The notes under the pieces: generated by a model | Told to the model about the DNA's origin: nothing | Database searches by the model: none | What the model saw: only the letters and a program-made list of their open reading frames with translations | In this document: positions 1 through 7,506 of the stretch, piece after piece | Numbering within the stretch: position 1 is the stretch's first letter | Layout: the number at the start of each line of letters is the position of its first letter | Source of the DNA: Aestuariivita sp964402685 | GTDB taxonomy: Bacteria > Pseudomonadota > Alphaproteobacteria > Rhodobacterales > Rhodobacteraceae | Assembly: GCA_964402685.1 (NCBI GenBank) | Contig: CAYODE010000074.1 | Span: forward strand, 1 to 16,996 | Direction: 5' to 3' | DNA: 16,996 nucleotides | Translations under genes and position numbers: made by a program

Positions 1-544
1 CACCCCACTGCCAGGAGCCGGAGATCGGGTACATCAGGCCTGTCAGAACGACCACGAAGATCAGGAACGGCCACAGCTTGATCCGTTCCGCCAGAGCGCC
101 GGACACGATGGATGCAGTCGCGGCGACAAACACCAGCTGGAAGAAGAAGTCCGAACCCACGGACGCATAATCGAGCGCTGCGTCAGCAGCTGCTACACCA
201 ACCGGGTCGAGGACGGTTTGACCACCAATGGCGAAGTAACCATTAAAGTCGCCGGGATACATCGTGTTGAACCCGACAAGCCAGTACATGATGGCCGCGA
301 CCGAGAACAGTCCGATGTTTTTGGTCATCTGCATGGTCACGTTCTTGGAACGCACCAACCCGCCTTCCAACATGGCAAAACCTGCGGCCATGAAAAAGAC
401 GAGGAAGCCTGCCATACAGAAGAGCAAGGTTGTCATGATATAGGGGCCGATCTCATCAAAGCCCGGCGCCGCGTCCTGCGCGAGGGCCAACGTCGGCAGC
501 GCGGTTAGCGCCGCTGCGGTGGCAAGTACCTTAAAGTTTTTCAT
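1..544 (-). CDS. amtB: Ammonium channel AmtB, N-terminal part (runs off the window)
   Basis: Seen: 181 codons from the ATG at 544 to the window edge, with no stop. Residues 1-22 form a signal peptide (M-K-N-F-K start, hydrophobic core, ALA-Q cleavage site), as Amt/MEP proteins of Gram-negative bacteria have. Next come family hallmarks: a first membrane helix around residues 33-55, the segment AMLEGGLVRSKN, and later SIVSGALAERIK followed by YPISGSWQWG. Family knowledge: AmtB is a trimeric inner-membrane channel for ammonium/ammonia, gated by GlnK plugging the cytoplasmic pore. Neighbours: glnK ends 26 bases upstream on the same strand, the classic glnK-amtB operon. The ribosome site AGGAAA lies 8 bases before the ATG. 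The remaining roughly 250 residues lie outside the window. The identification is very secure. Confidence 0.97.
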   Translation of the reverse strand, partial: MKNFKVLATAAALTALPTLALAQDAAPGFDEIGPYIMTTLLFCMAGFLVFFMAAGFAMLEGGLVRSKNVTMQMTKNIGLFSVAAIMYWLVGFNTMYPGDFNGYFAIGGQTVLDPVGVAAADAALDYASVGSDFFFQLVFVAATASIVSGALAERIKLWPFLIFVVVLTGLMYPISGSWQWG

Positions 545-570
545 ATTGCTTTTCCTAAGTTGCAGCTGCT

Positions 571-909
571 TTACAGCGCGTCTTCGTTGGTTTCGCCGGT
601 GCGCACGCGGATCGCTTGCTGCACGTCCAGAACGAAAATCTTGCCGTCACCGATCTTGCCGGTTTGAGCCGTTTTGGTGATTGTCTCGACGATCTGATCG
701 ACCATCGAAGCCGCTACGACGATTTCCAGTTTGATCTTTGGAACGAAGTTCACAGCGTACTCAGCGCCGCGGTAGATCTCGGTATGGCCAGACTGAGAAC
801 CAAAACCTTTGATTTCGGTCACCATCATGCCGCGCACGCCGGCTTCGGTCAGTGCTTCGCGAACCTCTTCCAGCTTGAACGGTTTGATTGTTGCAATGAT
901 GAGTTTCAC
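571..909 (-). CDS. glnK: Nitrogen regulatory protein PII (GlnK type)
   Basis: PII signal proteins sense 2-oxoglutarate, ATP/ADP and, through uridylylation, glutamine; GlnK blocks AmtB when nitrogen is plentiful. Seen: the family start IIATIKPFKLEEVREAL, the T-loop containing GAEYAVNFVPK, and the C-terminal GKIGDGKIFV nucleotide-binding segment. I chose the GTG at 909: an AAAGGGG ribosome site lies 6 bases upstream, the protein becomes 112 residues (the family norm), and the uridylylation tyrosine falls exactly at position 51. An in-frame ATG at 915 would touch the ribosome site and give 114 residues. Asn54 right after the tyrosine region is typical of GlnK rather than GlnB (Asp54), which agrees with amtB following 26 bases downstream. 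It is probably NtrC-controlled, but I could not find a convincing sigma-54 promoter. Confidence 0.95.
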   Translation of the reverse strand: MKLIIATIKPFKLEEVREALTEAGVRGMMVTEIKGFGSQSGHTEIYRGAEYAVNFVPKIKLEIVVAASMVDQIVETITKTAQTGKIGDGKIFVLDVQQAIRVRTGETNEDAL

Positions 910-1022
910 ACGCATCCCCTTTAGTAGGCAGGTCGCCCTGCATTGATGGAGCGAGAAAAAGCGCGAATAGGGGGTCGAGGAAACGTTCTGGCCCGGATTC
1001 ATCCAGTCCCATGCTCGAAAAG

Positions 1023-1047
1023 TTGCATAATTTTTGCACAATTTTGC
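1023..1047. repeat. 11-bp tandem repeat in the glnK/PBP divergent region
   Basis: TTGCATAATTT (1023-1033) is followed directly by TTGCACAATTT (1034-1044), one base different, and then a truncated third TTGC. The stretch is AT-rich and lies about 115 bases upstream of the glnK start and 117 before the PBP start, so it sits where promoters or a regulator site would be expected. The 11-base period places the copies on the same DNA face. No binding protein can be named. Confidence 0.4.
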
Positions 1048-1163
1048 TGAAATGATGAAAATTTAAGCAAATGGAGAAGCCGTGATTTCGCTGTGAACGC
1101 CTCTCAACAAATGACGATCAAGCGTTTATGCTGCAGAGCAACAAAGGCCGGGCAGGGCGCAGA

Positions 1164-3347
1164 ATGAGTGATTCACGACGGCGGAAACCGCCTTTGGTGG
1201 CAGACAGGCGGTATCCAGGAGGATCGTCAAAAAAAACGGTCGCCAAACGGGCAAAGCCAAAAACAAAACCTAAAAAAACCAATCGCCGGCGGCGCAAGCC
1301 CGTGGCGCGCAAAGCGGGTTTGCGCGGACTAATCAGTGCCGCGTTTCGTTGGGTGCTGCGGCTTGTGTGGTGGGTGACATGGCGCGTCGGCGCCGTCATC
1401 GCCACCATCGTTGGTATTGCCGTGGGTGTTCAGTATCTCACGCTTCCCGACGTCTCGGCCTTGCTGGATGGTCGTGCGCGCGGGTCGGTGACAATGTTGG
1501 ATCGCGAGGGTGCGGTTTTTGCATGGCGTGGTGAGCAGTTTGGTGGCGCTGTAACTGCTGACACGGTCTCTCCCCATCTCAAGAACGCGATTATCGCGAC
1601 TGAGGACCGCAGGTTCTACCGTCACTTCGGTGTTAGCCCGCGCGGTATTGCCAGCGCCGTACGCATCAACCTGAGCGAAGGGCGCGGTCCGCTGTCTGGG
1701 CATGGTGGTTCAACCATTACGCAACAAACGGCGAAATTACTGTGCTTGGGCAAAGCGTTTGACCCATCAGAAGGGATCAGCGAGGCAGAGTACGAAGCGG
1801 ATTGCCGGCGCGGGTCACTGGCGCGCAAGGCACAGGAAGCGATCTACGCGCTTGCGATGGAGATCAAGTATTCCAAAGATGAAATCCTGACGGTTTACAT
1901 GAACCGGGCCTTTCTAGGTGCAGGTGCGCGCGGATTTGAGGCGGCAAGTCAGCGCTACTTCGGAAAATCGGCTGCTGAAGTGAACTCTGCCGAAGCCGCA
2001 ATGCTTGCAGGCCTGTTGGTCGCGCCAACCCGGTTTGCACCCACAAACGATTTGCAGCGCTCTCAAAATCGCGCGGCGACAATCCTGCGGTTGATGAATG
2101 AACAGGGGTATCTCAGTGACTCTGACCGTGCCTTGGCAATGTCCAACCCCGCGCAATTGAGCCAAGCCGCTGAAGCGCGCGCCGGCGGCTACTTTGCGGA
2201 TTGGGTTATGTCTTCGGGCCCTGAATACTTCACTAGAAACACAACCGAGGACGTGATTATCCGCACCACGCTTGATCAGCGTCTGCAAAAGGCCGCCGAA
2301 GACGCGATGTTGGATATCTTCGAAAACAAAGTGCGTGAAGGATCGAAAGCGCAAGCCGCAATTGTGGTCATGAGCGCTGATGGCGCCGTGCGCGCGATGG
2401 TTGGGGGGCGTAAGACCAAAGTGGCTGGAGCGTTCAATCGCGCTACGCAAGCGTTGCGGCAAAGCGGATCATCGTTCAAACCATTTGTCTATGGCGCGGC
2501 GCTTGATCTTGGGTACTCACCCTTGGACACTGTCGTCGATGAGCGTTTTTGCATGAGTATTCCCGGGTCCGGGCAATGGTGTCCGCGAAATTACACAAAC
2601 CAGTTCTTTGGCGAGGTGACCCTGACAAAGGCTCTGAAGGATTCGCTCAATATTCCTGCTGTGAAGATTTCGGAAAGTGTGGGCCGTGAAACGGTGCGTG
2701 CAGTCGCGGAAGGATTTGGCATCGAGAGCGATCTCGCTCTTGGACCTGCGCTTGCACTTGGAGCATCGGAAAGCACGTTGATCGAGATGACCGGCGCTTA
2801 TGCCGGTATTCTGAATGGTGGGTCCGCGGTCGAGCCCTACGGTATGGTGGAACTACAACTCTTGGGCGATGATGCGCCGCTTATGGGCGCGTCTGGCGGG
2901 ATTGGCGAAAGGGTCTTGCAAGAAGATGCCGCGCGTCAACTGATCTGGATGATGGAAAAGGTGGTAAGCGAAGGGTCCGGACGCAGAGCCGCGTTACCAG
3001 ATCGCCAGGCCGCAGGTAAAACGGGAACAACCCAAGCTGCGCGCGACGCCTGGTTCATTGGTTTCTCGGCAGATTACGTTGCGGGTGTATGGATGGGGTA
3101 TGACGACAATACGCCATTGACTGGCGTGACAGGCGGTGGCCTCCCGGCAGAGATCTGGCGTGAAACAATGGTCCGGGTCCATGACGGCTTGCCGGTGCGA
3201 CCGTTACCAATGCAAACGCCGCGCGGCGCATCGCAAAACCGTGGAGACAGCCCTCAGACTGTCGAGGGCATCCTTGATCAGATGCTGCGCGACATTTTTG
3301 GGGGTCGCGGTGGAGGATCCCCGCCCAATCAGACCGGCGATCGGTAA
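1164..3347 (+). CDS. Class A penicillin-binding protein (PBP1a family)
   Basis: A bifunctional peptidoglycan synthase that polymerises glycan strands and cross-links them in the periplasm. Seen: a very basic cytoplasmic tail of about 65 residues rich in Arg/Lys, one membrane anchor near residues 65-95, and a GT51 glycosyltransferase domain with TEDRRFYRHFG (catalytic Glu, residue 147) and GGSTITQQTAKL. The transpeptidase domain has all three motifs: SSFK (Ser436/Lys439), SLN (494) and KTGTT (619). The length of 727 residues is normal for the family, and there is no PbpC-type C-terminal domain. Start: the ATG at 1164 has AGGG 6 bases upstream; an in-frame ATG at 1128 lacks a ribosome site and would add 12 residues. 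The gene is divergent from glnK and stops 22 bases from a convergent small gene. Which PBP1a paralogue it is cannot be told. Confidence 0.93.
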   Translation: MSDSRRRKPPLVADRRYPGGSSKKTVAKRAKPKTKPKKTNRRRRKPVARKAGLRGLISAAFRWVLRLVWWVTWRVGAVIATIVGIAVGVQYLTLPDVSALLDGRARGSVTMLDREGAVFAWRGEQFGGAVTADTVSPHLKNAIIATEDRRFYRHFGVSPRGIASAVRINLSEGRGPLSGHGGSTITQQTAKLLCLGKAFDPSEGISEAEYEADCRRGSLARKAQEAIYALAMEIKYSKDEILTVYMNRAFLGAGARGFEAASQRYFGKSAAEVNSAEAAMLAGLLVAPTRFAPTNDLQRSQNRAATILRLMNEQGYLSDSDRALAMSNPAQLSQAAEARAGGYFADWVMSSGPEYFTRNTTEDVIIRTTLDQRLQKAAEDAMLDIFENKVREGSKAQAAIVVMSADGAVRAMVGGRKTKVAGAFNRATQALRQSGSSFKPFVYGAALDLGYSPLDTVVDERFCMSIPGSGQWCPRNYTNQFFGEVTLTKALKDSLNIPAVKISESVGRETVRAVAEGFGIESDLALGPALALGASESTLIEMTGAYAGILNGGSAVEPYGMVELQLLGDDAPLMGASGGIGERVLQEDAARQLIWMMEKVVSEGSGRRAALPDRQAAGKTGTTQAARDAWFIGFSADYVAGVWMGYDDNTPLTGVTGGGLPAEIWRETMVRVHDGLPVRPLPMQTPRGASQNRGDSPQTVEGILDQMLRDIFGGRGGGSPPNQTGDR

Positions 3348-3369
3348 TCTCACAGAAGCGTCGTCGCAA

Positions 3370-3714
3370 TCAGTCCGAGCTTGATCGCTGCCCAAGCCAC
3401 GCCAGAAGGATCACGGTCAAAATAACAAATCCGAACAGGGGCAGGCGCAAACTGTCTGTTTCGGGATTCGTCAAGCCATTCTCGGCCAAAAACATGGCAT
3501 TGAATGCAGTGTAAACCAATCCGCTGCCGACCAGAAAAAGAGCAGGGGCTCTGAGAGCGAAGACTGCCGCGAGGCCGGCCAACGCGACGACGGCGGATGC
3601 CGCTATGCGAATTGGTTCGATTTGGTCTGTGGCGATGTGCAGGAGAACATCGATACCTTGCAGGCCGATCAAGAGTGCTAACGGAAAAAAGGCGCGTGTG
3701 GTTGAACTACTCAT
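3370..3714 (-). CDS. Small four-helix membrane protein, function unknown
   Basis: Seen: 114 residues, with four hydrophobic stretches at about 8-28, 35-55, 57-75 and 91-108. Short polar links separate them (one holds ATDQIEPIR, another ENGLTNPETDS), and the ends are small and hydrophilic. An AAAGGA ribosome site 6 bases before the ATG at 3714 supports translation. I do not recognise a named family, and no catalytic motif is visible, so no function is assigned. It converges with the penicillin-binding protein gene (22 bases between stop codons). It reads in the same direction as tpa, but the tpa terminator hairpin at 3783-3802 lies just upstream, so it is probably its own transcription unit. 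The membrane nature is clear; whether it is a transporter subunit or a stress protein cannot be decided. Confidence 0.8.
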   Translation of the reverse strand: MSSSTTRAFFPLALLIGLQGIDVLLHIATDQIEPIRIAASAVVALAGLAAVFALRAPALFLVGSGLVYTAFNAMFLAENGLTNPETDSLRLPLFGFVILTVILLAWLGQRSSSD

Positions 3715-3772
3715 CGGCGGTCCTTTGGAACACCGCCACAGGATATTGAAATTTGCACAGGATTGAAACGCG

Positions 3773-3802
3773 CAAAGAAAAAGGCGCCCGTTTCCGGGCG
3801 CC
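3773..3802 (-). terminator. Rho-independent terminator of tpa
   Basis: The perfect 8-bp stem GGCGCCCG / CGGGCGCC (3783-3790 and 3795-3802) has a 4-base loop. On the minus strand it is followed by TTTTTCTTT (3782-3774). It lies 26 bases past the tpa stop codon, as expected for the end of that transcript. Confidence 0.9.
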
Positions 3803-3827
3803 CTATCAATTCTAGTAGGCGGTTTAC

Positions 3828-5219
3828 TCAGCCAAAAACGCGCCCCAACGCGCCATCAAGCGCATCTGTAATGTGATCGATGTCGTCCGGTGTGGCGATG
3901 AGCGCAGGAGAGAAGCACAGCGTGTTGTTCTTTCCCGGGACAGATCGGTTGGTGACACCGATGATGACACCCTGCGCCATGCAATCCGCTGTGACCGCTT
4001 GGGCCAGCTTTTCGTCCACCGGCTCTTTGGTCGCGCGATCCGCCACAAGCTCGGCTCCGCAGAACAGACCTTTGCCCCGCACATCTCCGATGACAGCGTG
4101 CTTTTCCATCAAAGCGTTCAGATTATTCATCATCCGCTCGCCCATGTTTAGGGTGTTTTGCAACAGATCTTCGTCTTCGATGATCCTCATATTCTCGATG
4201 GCGGCCGCAGGACCGGCGGTGCAGCCCCCAAAGGTCGAAATATCGCGGAAGTAGTTTAGCTTATCTTCAGGTGCGTCCTTGAATTTGTCGAACACCTCTT
4301 CCGTCGTCACGAGGCATGCGATTGCCGCATATCCAGAAGCAACGCCCTTGGCCATGGTCACCATGTCCGGCTTCACGCCATAGTTCTGGTATCCGAACCA
4401 AGTGCCTGTCCGCCCGACGCCGCAGACGACCTCATCAATGTGCAGCAGAATATCGTACTTTTTGCAGATCTCCTGCACGCGTTCCCAGTACCCTTCTGGT
4501 GGGGTAATCACGCCACCGCCTGCGGTGACTGGCTCAAGGCAGAGCGCGCCCACGGTATCTGGACCTTCGGCCAAGATGACCTGCTCGATCTGATCGGCAG
4601 CCCATTCCCCATAGTTCTGATCCGGTGCGCCGTCCTGTTCGTGCTTCCGATATTCCAAACAATGAGGAACGCGCACGAAGCCTGGAGTAAACGGCCCATA
4701 TTGCGCGTTCCGCTCATCTTGCCCGCCTGCAGACAAACATCCGATTGTCGTGCCGTGATAGTCCCGATCCCGGTAGAGGATCTTGTGTTTCTTGCCGCCA
4801 TATTTCGCGTGCGCGATCTGGCGGACCATTTTAAAGGCCTTCTCATTCGCCTCCGAGCCGGAGTTGCAATAGTATACGCGGCTCATGCCTGGCATCTTGT
4901 CGATCAGACGTTGCGCGAAGATGGCGCCAGGAACTGAACCCGCAGCGCCTGCGAAATAGTTCAGCTTGATCAGTTGGTCCCGTACGGCGTTCGCGATGCT
5001 TTCACGACCATAGCCTACGTTCACGGTCCAGACGGCGCCCGAGACTGCGTCCAGGTGCTCTTTACCTTTCTGATCCCAGACTTTCATGCCCCGACCCTCG
5101 ACGATGATGCGGGGATCTGACGTCTCGTACGGTTTGTGTTGGGTCAGGTGGTGCCAGATGTGACTGCGGTCGGCTTCGACCACATGGCTAATATCGTTTT
5201 CGTTGAACGTGCCGTCCAT
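3828..5219 (-). CDS. tpa: Taurine:pyruvate aminotransferase
   Basis: A class III PLP aminotransferase that moves the amino group of taurine to pyruvate, giving sulfoacetaldehyde and alanine in the cytoplasm. Seen: 463 residues with YYCNSGSEANEKA (PLP phosphate binding, 116-128), YHGTTIG, the cofactor aspartate in LHIDEV (Asp262), and the PLP lysine in MAKGVASG (Lys291). The class III fold alone allows other omega-amino substrates; the taurine call rests on the Tpa-like N-terminus (MDGTFNENDIS) and on the divergent tauABC operon. Start: GGAGGGG lies 5 bases before the ATG at 5219, better than an in-frame ATG at 5246. CTGGAC motifs typical of TauR lie upstream. The next enzyme, sulfoacetaldehyde acetyltransferase (Xsc), is not in the window. 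Confidence 0.92.
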   Translation of the reverse strand: MDGTFNENDISHVVEADRSHIWHHLTQHKPYETSDPRIIVEGRGMKVWDQKGKEHLDAVSGAVWTVNVGYGRESIANAVRDQLIKLNYFAGAAGSVPGAIFAQRLIDKMPGMSRVYYCNSGSEANEKAFKMVRQIAHAKYGGKKHKILYRDRDYHGTTIGCLSAGGQDERNAQYGPFTPGFVRVPHCLEYRKHEQDGAPDQNYGEWAADQIEQVILAEGPDTVGALCLEPVTAGGGVITPPEGYWERVQEICKKYDILLHIDEVVCGVGRTGTWFGYQNYGVKPDMVTMAKGVASGYAAIACLVTTEEVFDKFKDAPEDKLNYFRDISTFGGCTAGPAAAIENMRIIEDEDLLQNTLNMGERMMNNLNALMEKHAVIGDVRGKGLFCGAELVADRATKEPVDEKLAQAVTADCMAQGVIIGVTNRSVPGKNNTLCFSPALIATPDDIDHITDALDGALGRVFG

Positions 5220-5283
5220 GACGTCCCCTCCGATTTGGATGCGCACCTTGAGTGTACCTGAGACAGGCCAACTTCAAGAACGA

Positions 5284-5289
5284 ATAATA
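5284..5289 (-). promoter_or_regulatory. Putative -10 box of tpa
   Basis: TATTAT on the minus strand would start transcription about 58 bases before the tpa ATG. The position of the -35 hexamer (5307-5312, CGTACG) does not fit sigma-70, as expected for an activator-dependent promoter. The first CTGGAC-type motif begins directly upstream, at 5315. Confidence 0.45.
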
Positions 5290-5314
5290 CATGCGGAAGA
5301 ATTGTGCGTACGGG

Positions 5315-5365
5315 TTAGGGCCAGTCGGGCGAGTGATTTAAGTCCAGTCTTTTGCCTGGACCGAT
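5315..5365. promoter_or_regulatory. TauR-type operator cluster (three CTGGAC motifs)
   Basis: On the minus strand, reading towards tpa: CTGGACTTAA (5347-5338) and CTGGCCCTAA (5324-5315). They are direct repeats 23 bp apart, about two helical turns. On the plus strand, reading towards tauA: CTGGACCGAT (5356-5365). From memory, the MocR/GntR-type activator TauR of Rhodobacter capsulatus recognises direct repeats CTGGACYTAA upstream of tpa; the first site fits this in full, the second misses one base and the third two. The sites lie just upstream of the putative tpa -10/-35 region, where an activator would act. A regulator gene is not present in the window. Confidence 0.75.
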
Positions 5366-5617
5366 TGGTTGCTACGCACAGATTTGCGAGTTTCTGGTGG
5401 TTTAACACTGATTTCCCGTTGTCAGACAAACGATTGACCGCGCATCCAGGCGAAGCATGACCAAGAAAAAAAGTTGATCGCTCGGCGGATATAGTTTGGG
5501 ATCACGTCGGGTGTGGTCTGTTGGGCCGCCCAGTGCTGTGTGCACAGAAAATGGGCGGGTTCGACCGACCACATACCAAGCCATCCCAGAAGGTGGCAAA
5601 TAACGGGAGAAATGAAG

Positions 5618-6622
5618 ATGAACATGAAATCCAAATTAATGGGTGCTGTTGCCGGTTTGGCCATGATGACGGGTGCTCAGGCCGCGGTCGCTGGCGGCCA
5701 TGGTGACGAGATCACCGTAGCCTACTTCCTTGAATGGCCCATGCCGTTCCAGTTCGCCAAAGAACAGGGCATGTACGAAGAAGCCATGGGCACCAAGATC
5801 AACTGGGTCAGCTTTGACACGGGCACCGCGATGAGCGCTGCCATGGCATCGGGCGACGTGCAGCTGTCGGTCAGCCAGGGTGTCCCACCCTTCGTGGTTG
5901 CCGCATCTGCCGGACAGGATCTGCAGATCCTCGACGTTGCTGTGTCCTATGCTGACAACGACAACTGTGTTGTGGCCGAAGCCCTTGAGATCGACAAAGC
6001 AAACGCAGGTGAACTTGCCGGTAAAAAGGTTGCTGTTCCTCTCGGAACCGCCGCGCATTACGGCTATCTCAAGCAGATGAGCCATTTTGGCGTAGACGTG
6101 GGCGGTATGGAAATCGTCGACATGGCTCCGGCCGAAGGAGCCGTCGCGCTTGAGCAAGGTGCCGTCGACATGTTCTGCGGTTGGGGCGGTGCGCTGCGTC
6201 GTGCCAAGGAGTTTGGCAACGTCTTGCTGACAGGTGACGAAAAAACCGAGCTGGGCATCCTTGTGTTCGACGTGACATCCGGCCCGGCGGATTGGATTGC
6301 GGAAAATGGCGAATTGGTAAGCACCTTCCTGAAGGTGACAGCTGACGCCAACGCAATGTGGGCGGATGAAGCAAACCACGCCAAGATGCTGCCAGTTATC
6401 GCCAAAGACGCAGGTATGGACGAAGACGCGACGATGGCGACCATCTCGACCTTCACCTTCCCGACCGTTGACGAGCAACTGAGCCAAGGCTGGCTGGGCG
6501 GCAACGCACAGGAGTTCATGAAGGGTGTGGCAGATGTGTTCGTGAACGCAGGTTCCATCGATTCGGCGCTCGACACCTATGAGAACGCGGTGAACACTGC
6601 GCCGCTTGCGGCAGCAAACTAA
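5618..6622 (+). CDS. tauA: Taurine ABC transporter, periplasmic substrate-binding protein
   Basis: The periplasmic receptor of the taurine importer. Seen: 334 residues, with a Sec signal peptide (M-N-M-K-S-K, hydrophobic core, cleavage near AVA-GG at 25/26). The mature part is of the NitT/TauT (SsuA/NMT1-like) type, with VAYFLEWPMPFQFAKEQG near the start and segments such as VPLGTAAHYGYL and MFCGWGGALRRAKEFG. The family is shared by sulfonate, nitrate and pyrimidine receptors; taurine is inferred from the divergent tpa gene and the shared operator region. Start: three in-frame ATGs lie at 5612, 5618 and 5624, and GGAG at 5606-5609 is best spaced for 5618. It is followed by a strong hairpin before tauB, so it can be expressed in excess over the membrane parts. 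Confidence 0.9.
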   Translation: MNMKSKLMGAVAGLAMMTGAQAAVAGGHGDEITVAYFLEWPMPFQFAKEQGMYEEAMGTKINWVSFDTGTAMSAAMASGDVQLSVSQGVPPFVVAASAGQDLQILDVAVSYADNDNCVVAEALEIDKANAGELAGKKVAVPLGTAAHYGYLKQMSHFGVDVGGMEIVDMAPAEGAVALEQGAVDMFCGWGGALRRAKEFGNVLLTGDEKTELGILVFDVTSGPADWIAENGELVSTFLKVTADANAMWADEANHAKMLPVIAKDAGMDEDATMATISTFTFPTVDEQLSQGWLGGNAQEFMKGVADVFVNAGSIDSALDTYENAVNTAPLAAAN

Positions 6623-6638
6623 TCGTCGTTTGATGAAC

Positions 6639-6677
6639 AAACCGGGCGGACACGATCGTCCGCCCGGTTTCCTTTTT
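6639..6677 (+). terminator. Hairpin with T-run between tauA and tauB (attenuator)
   Basis: The perfect 13-bp stem AAACCGGGCGGAC / GTCCGCCCGGTTT (6639-6651 and 6658-6670) has a 6-base loop and is followed by CCTTTTT. It has the form of an intrinsic terminator, but it lies 17 bases after the tauA stop and 22 bases before the tauB ATG. It is probably a partial terminator, or a 3' stabiliser, that sets a high receptor-to-transporter ratio. Confidence 0.85.
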
Positions 6678-6699
6678 CGGTACGTGAACAGGGGGAACC

Positions 6700-7506
6700 A
6701 TGAGCGGACTGGGTATTGAAAACGTATCGATGCGGTTCGATCTGCCCGGCGGCGGATCGGTGCAGGCTCTAAAAGATGTCTCACTGCATCTCGCACCTGG
6801 CGAACTGATGAGTGTTCTGGGCCCATCAGGCTGCGGTAAGACCACTCTATTGAATATCGTGGCGGGATTTCTTGCGCCGACTGAAGGGCAGGTCACCTTG
6901 AACGGGCACCGTGTCGAAGGTCCGGATGCTGAACGGGGCATGGTGTTTCAGCAGGGCGCGCTATTCGAATGGATGAGCGTTCGCGACAACGTAAGCTTCG
7001 GTCCGCGCATGAAGGGCCAGCGCCCCTCTGATTACATGGAGAATGTTGACCATTTGCTGGACATCGTTGGTCTGGGCGAATTCAAGGAAAAGGCGATTTA
7101 CGAGCTTTCGGGCGGTATGCAGCAACGTGTGGCACTGGCACGCTGTCTTGCCAACGATCCGGACGTGATCTTGATGGACGAACCATTGGGCGCGCTCGAC
7201 GCGCTGACCCGCGAAAAGATGCAGTCGCTTGTCCTGAAGCTGTGGAAAGAGACGGGCAAGACGATCATCCTGATTACTCACTCGGTAGAAGAAGCCTTAC
7301 TTTTGGGAGAGCGGTTGCTGGTTATGGCCCCGCGACCTGGTCGCATTCACAAGGAATATCGTCTTCCATTTGCGGATCTGGGCGTGGATGCGGATCTCCG
7401 AGAGATCAAGAAGCATCCTGACTATTCCTCAACACGTGAAGAGATTCTGGGCATGATCTGGGACATGGAGGAAGAGATTATGGGCCGGACGGAGGCAGCA
7501 TCATGA
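6700..7506 (+). CDS. tauB: Taurine ABC transporter, ATP-binding subunit
   Basis: The cytoplasmic ATPase that powers taurine import. Seen: 268 residues with every ABC motif in order: Walker A GPSGCGKT (41-48), Q-loop Gln84, signature LSGGMQQR (136-143), Walker B VILMDEP (156-162), D-loop ALDA, and the switch His194 in ITHS. The closest subgroup is TauB/SsuB/NrtD. The ribosome site GGGGGAA lies just upstream of the ATG at 6700. The stop codon overlaps the tauC start as ATGA (7503-7506), so the two are translationally coupled. The substrate assignment comes from the operon, not from the ATPase itself. Confidence 0.93.
   Translation: MSGLGIENVSMRFDLPGGGSVQALKDVSLHLAPGELMSVLGPSGCGKTTLLNIVAGFLAPTEGQVTLNGHRVEGPDAERGMVFQQGALFEWMSVRDNVSFGPRMKGQRPSDYMENVDHLLDIVGLGEFKEKAIYELSGGMQQRVALARCLANDPDVILMDEPLGALDALTREKMQSLVLKLWKETGKTIILITHSVEEALLLGERLLVMAPRPGRIHKEYRLPFADLGVDADLREIKKHPDYSSTREEILGMIWDMEEEIMGRTEAAS

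Larger units (their letters stand above)
5220..5617. other. Divergent tpa / tauA control region
   Basis: This is a gene-free stretch of 398 bases. The tpa-proximal half contains a putative -10 (TATTAT on the minus strand, 5284-5289) and three CTGGAC-type motifs. The tauA-proximal half (5400-5610) holds an A-run (5464-5471) and short self-complementary stretches such as CTGTGTGCACAG (5532-5543), but no convincing promoter. The short reading frames here have no ribosome sites and no family resemblance. The region is best read as a shared regulatory region of one taurine regulon. Confidence 0.8.

Noticed and set aside
1128..1163. Upstream start for the penicillin-binding protein
   Set aside because: The ATG at 1128 has no ribosome site; the ATG at 1164 has AGGG at a good distance.
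5636..6826. A 396-codon open frame on the minus strand opposite tauA and the start of tauB
   Set aside because: It lies antisense to a clear receptor gene, has no family resemblance and crosses the intergenic hairpin; long antisense frames are common with this codon use.
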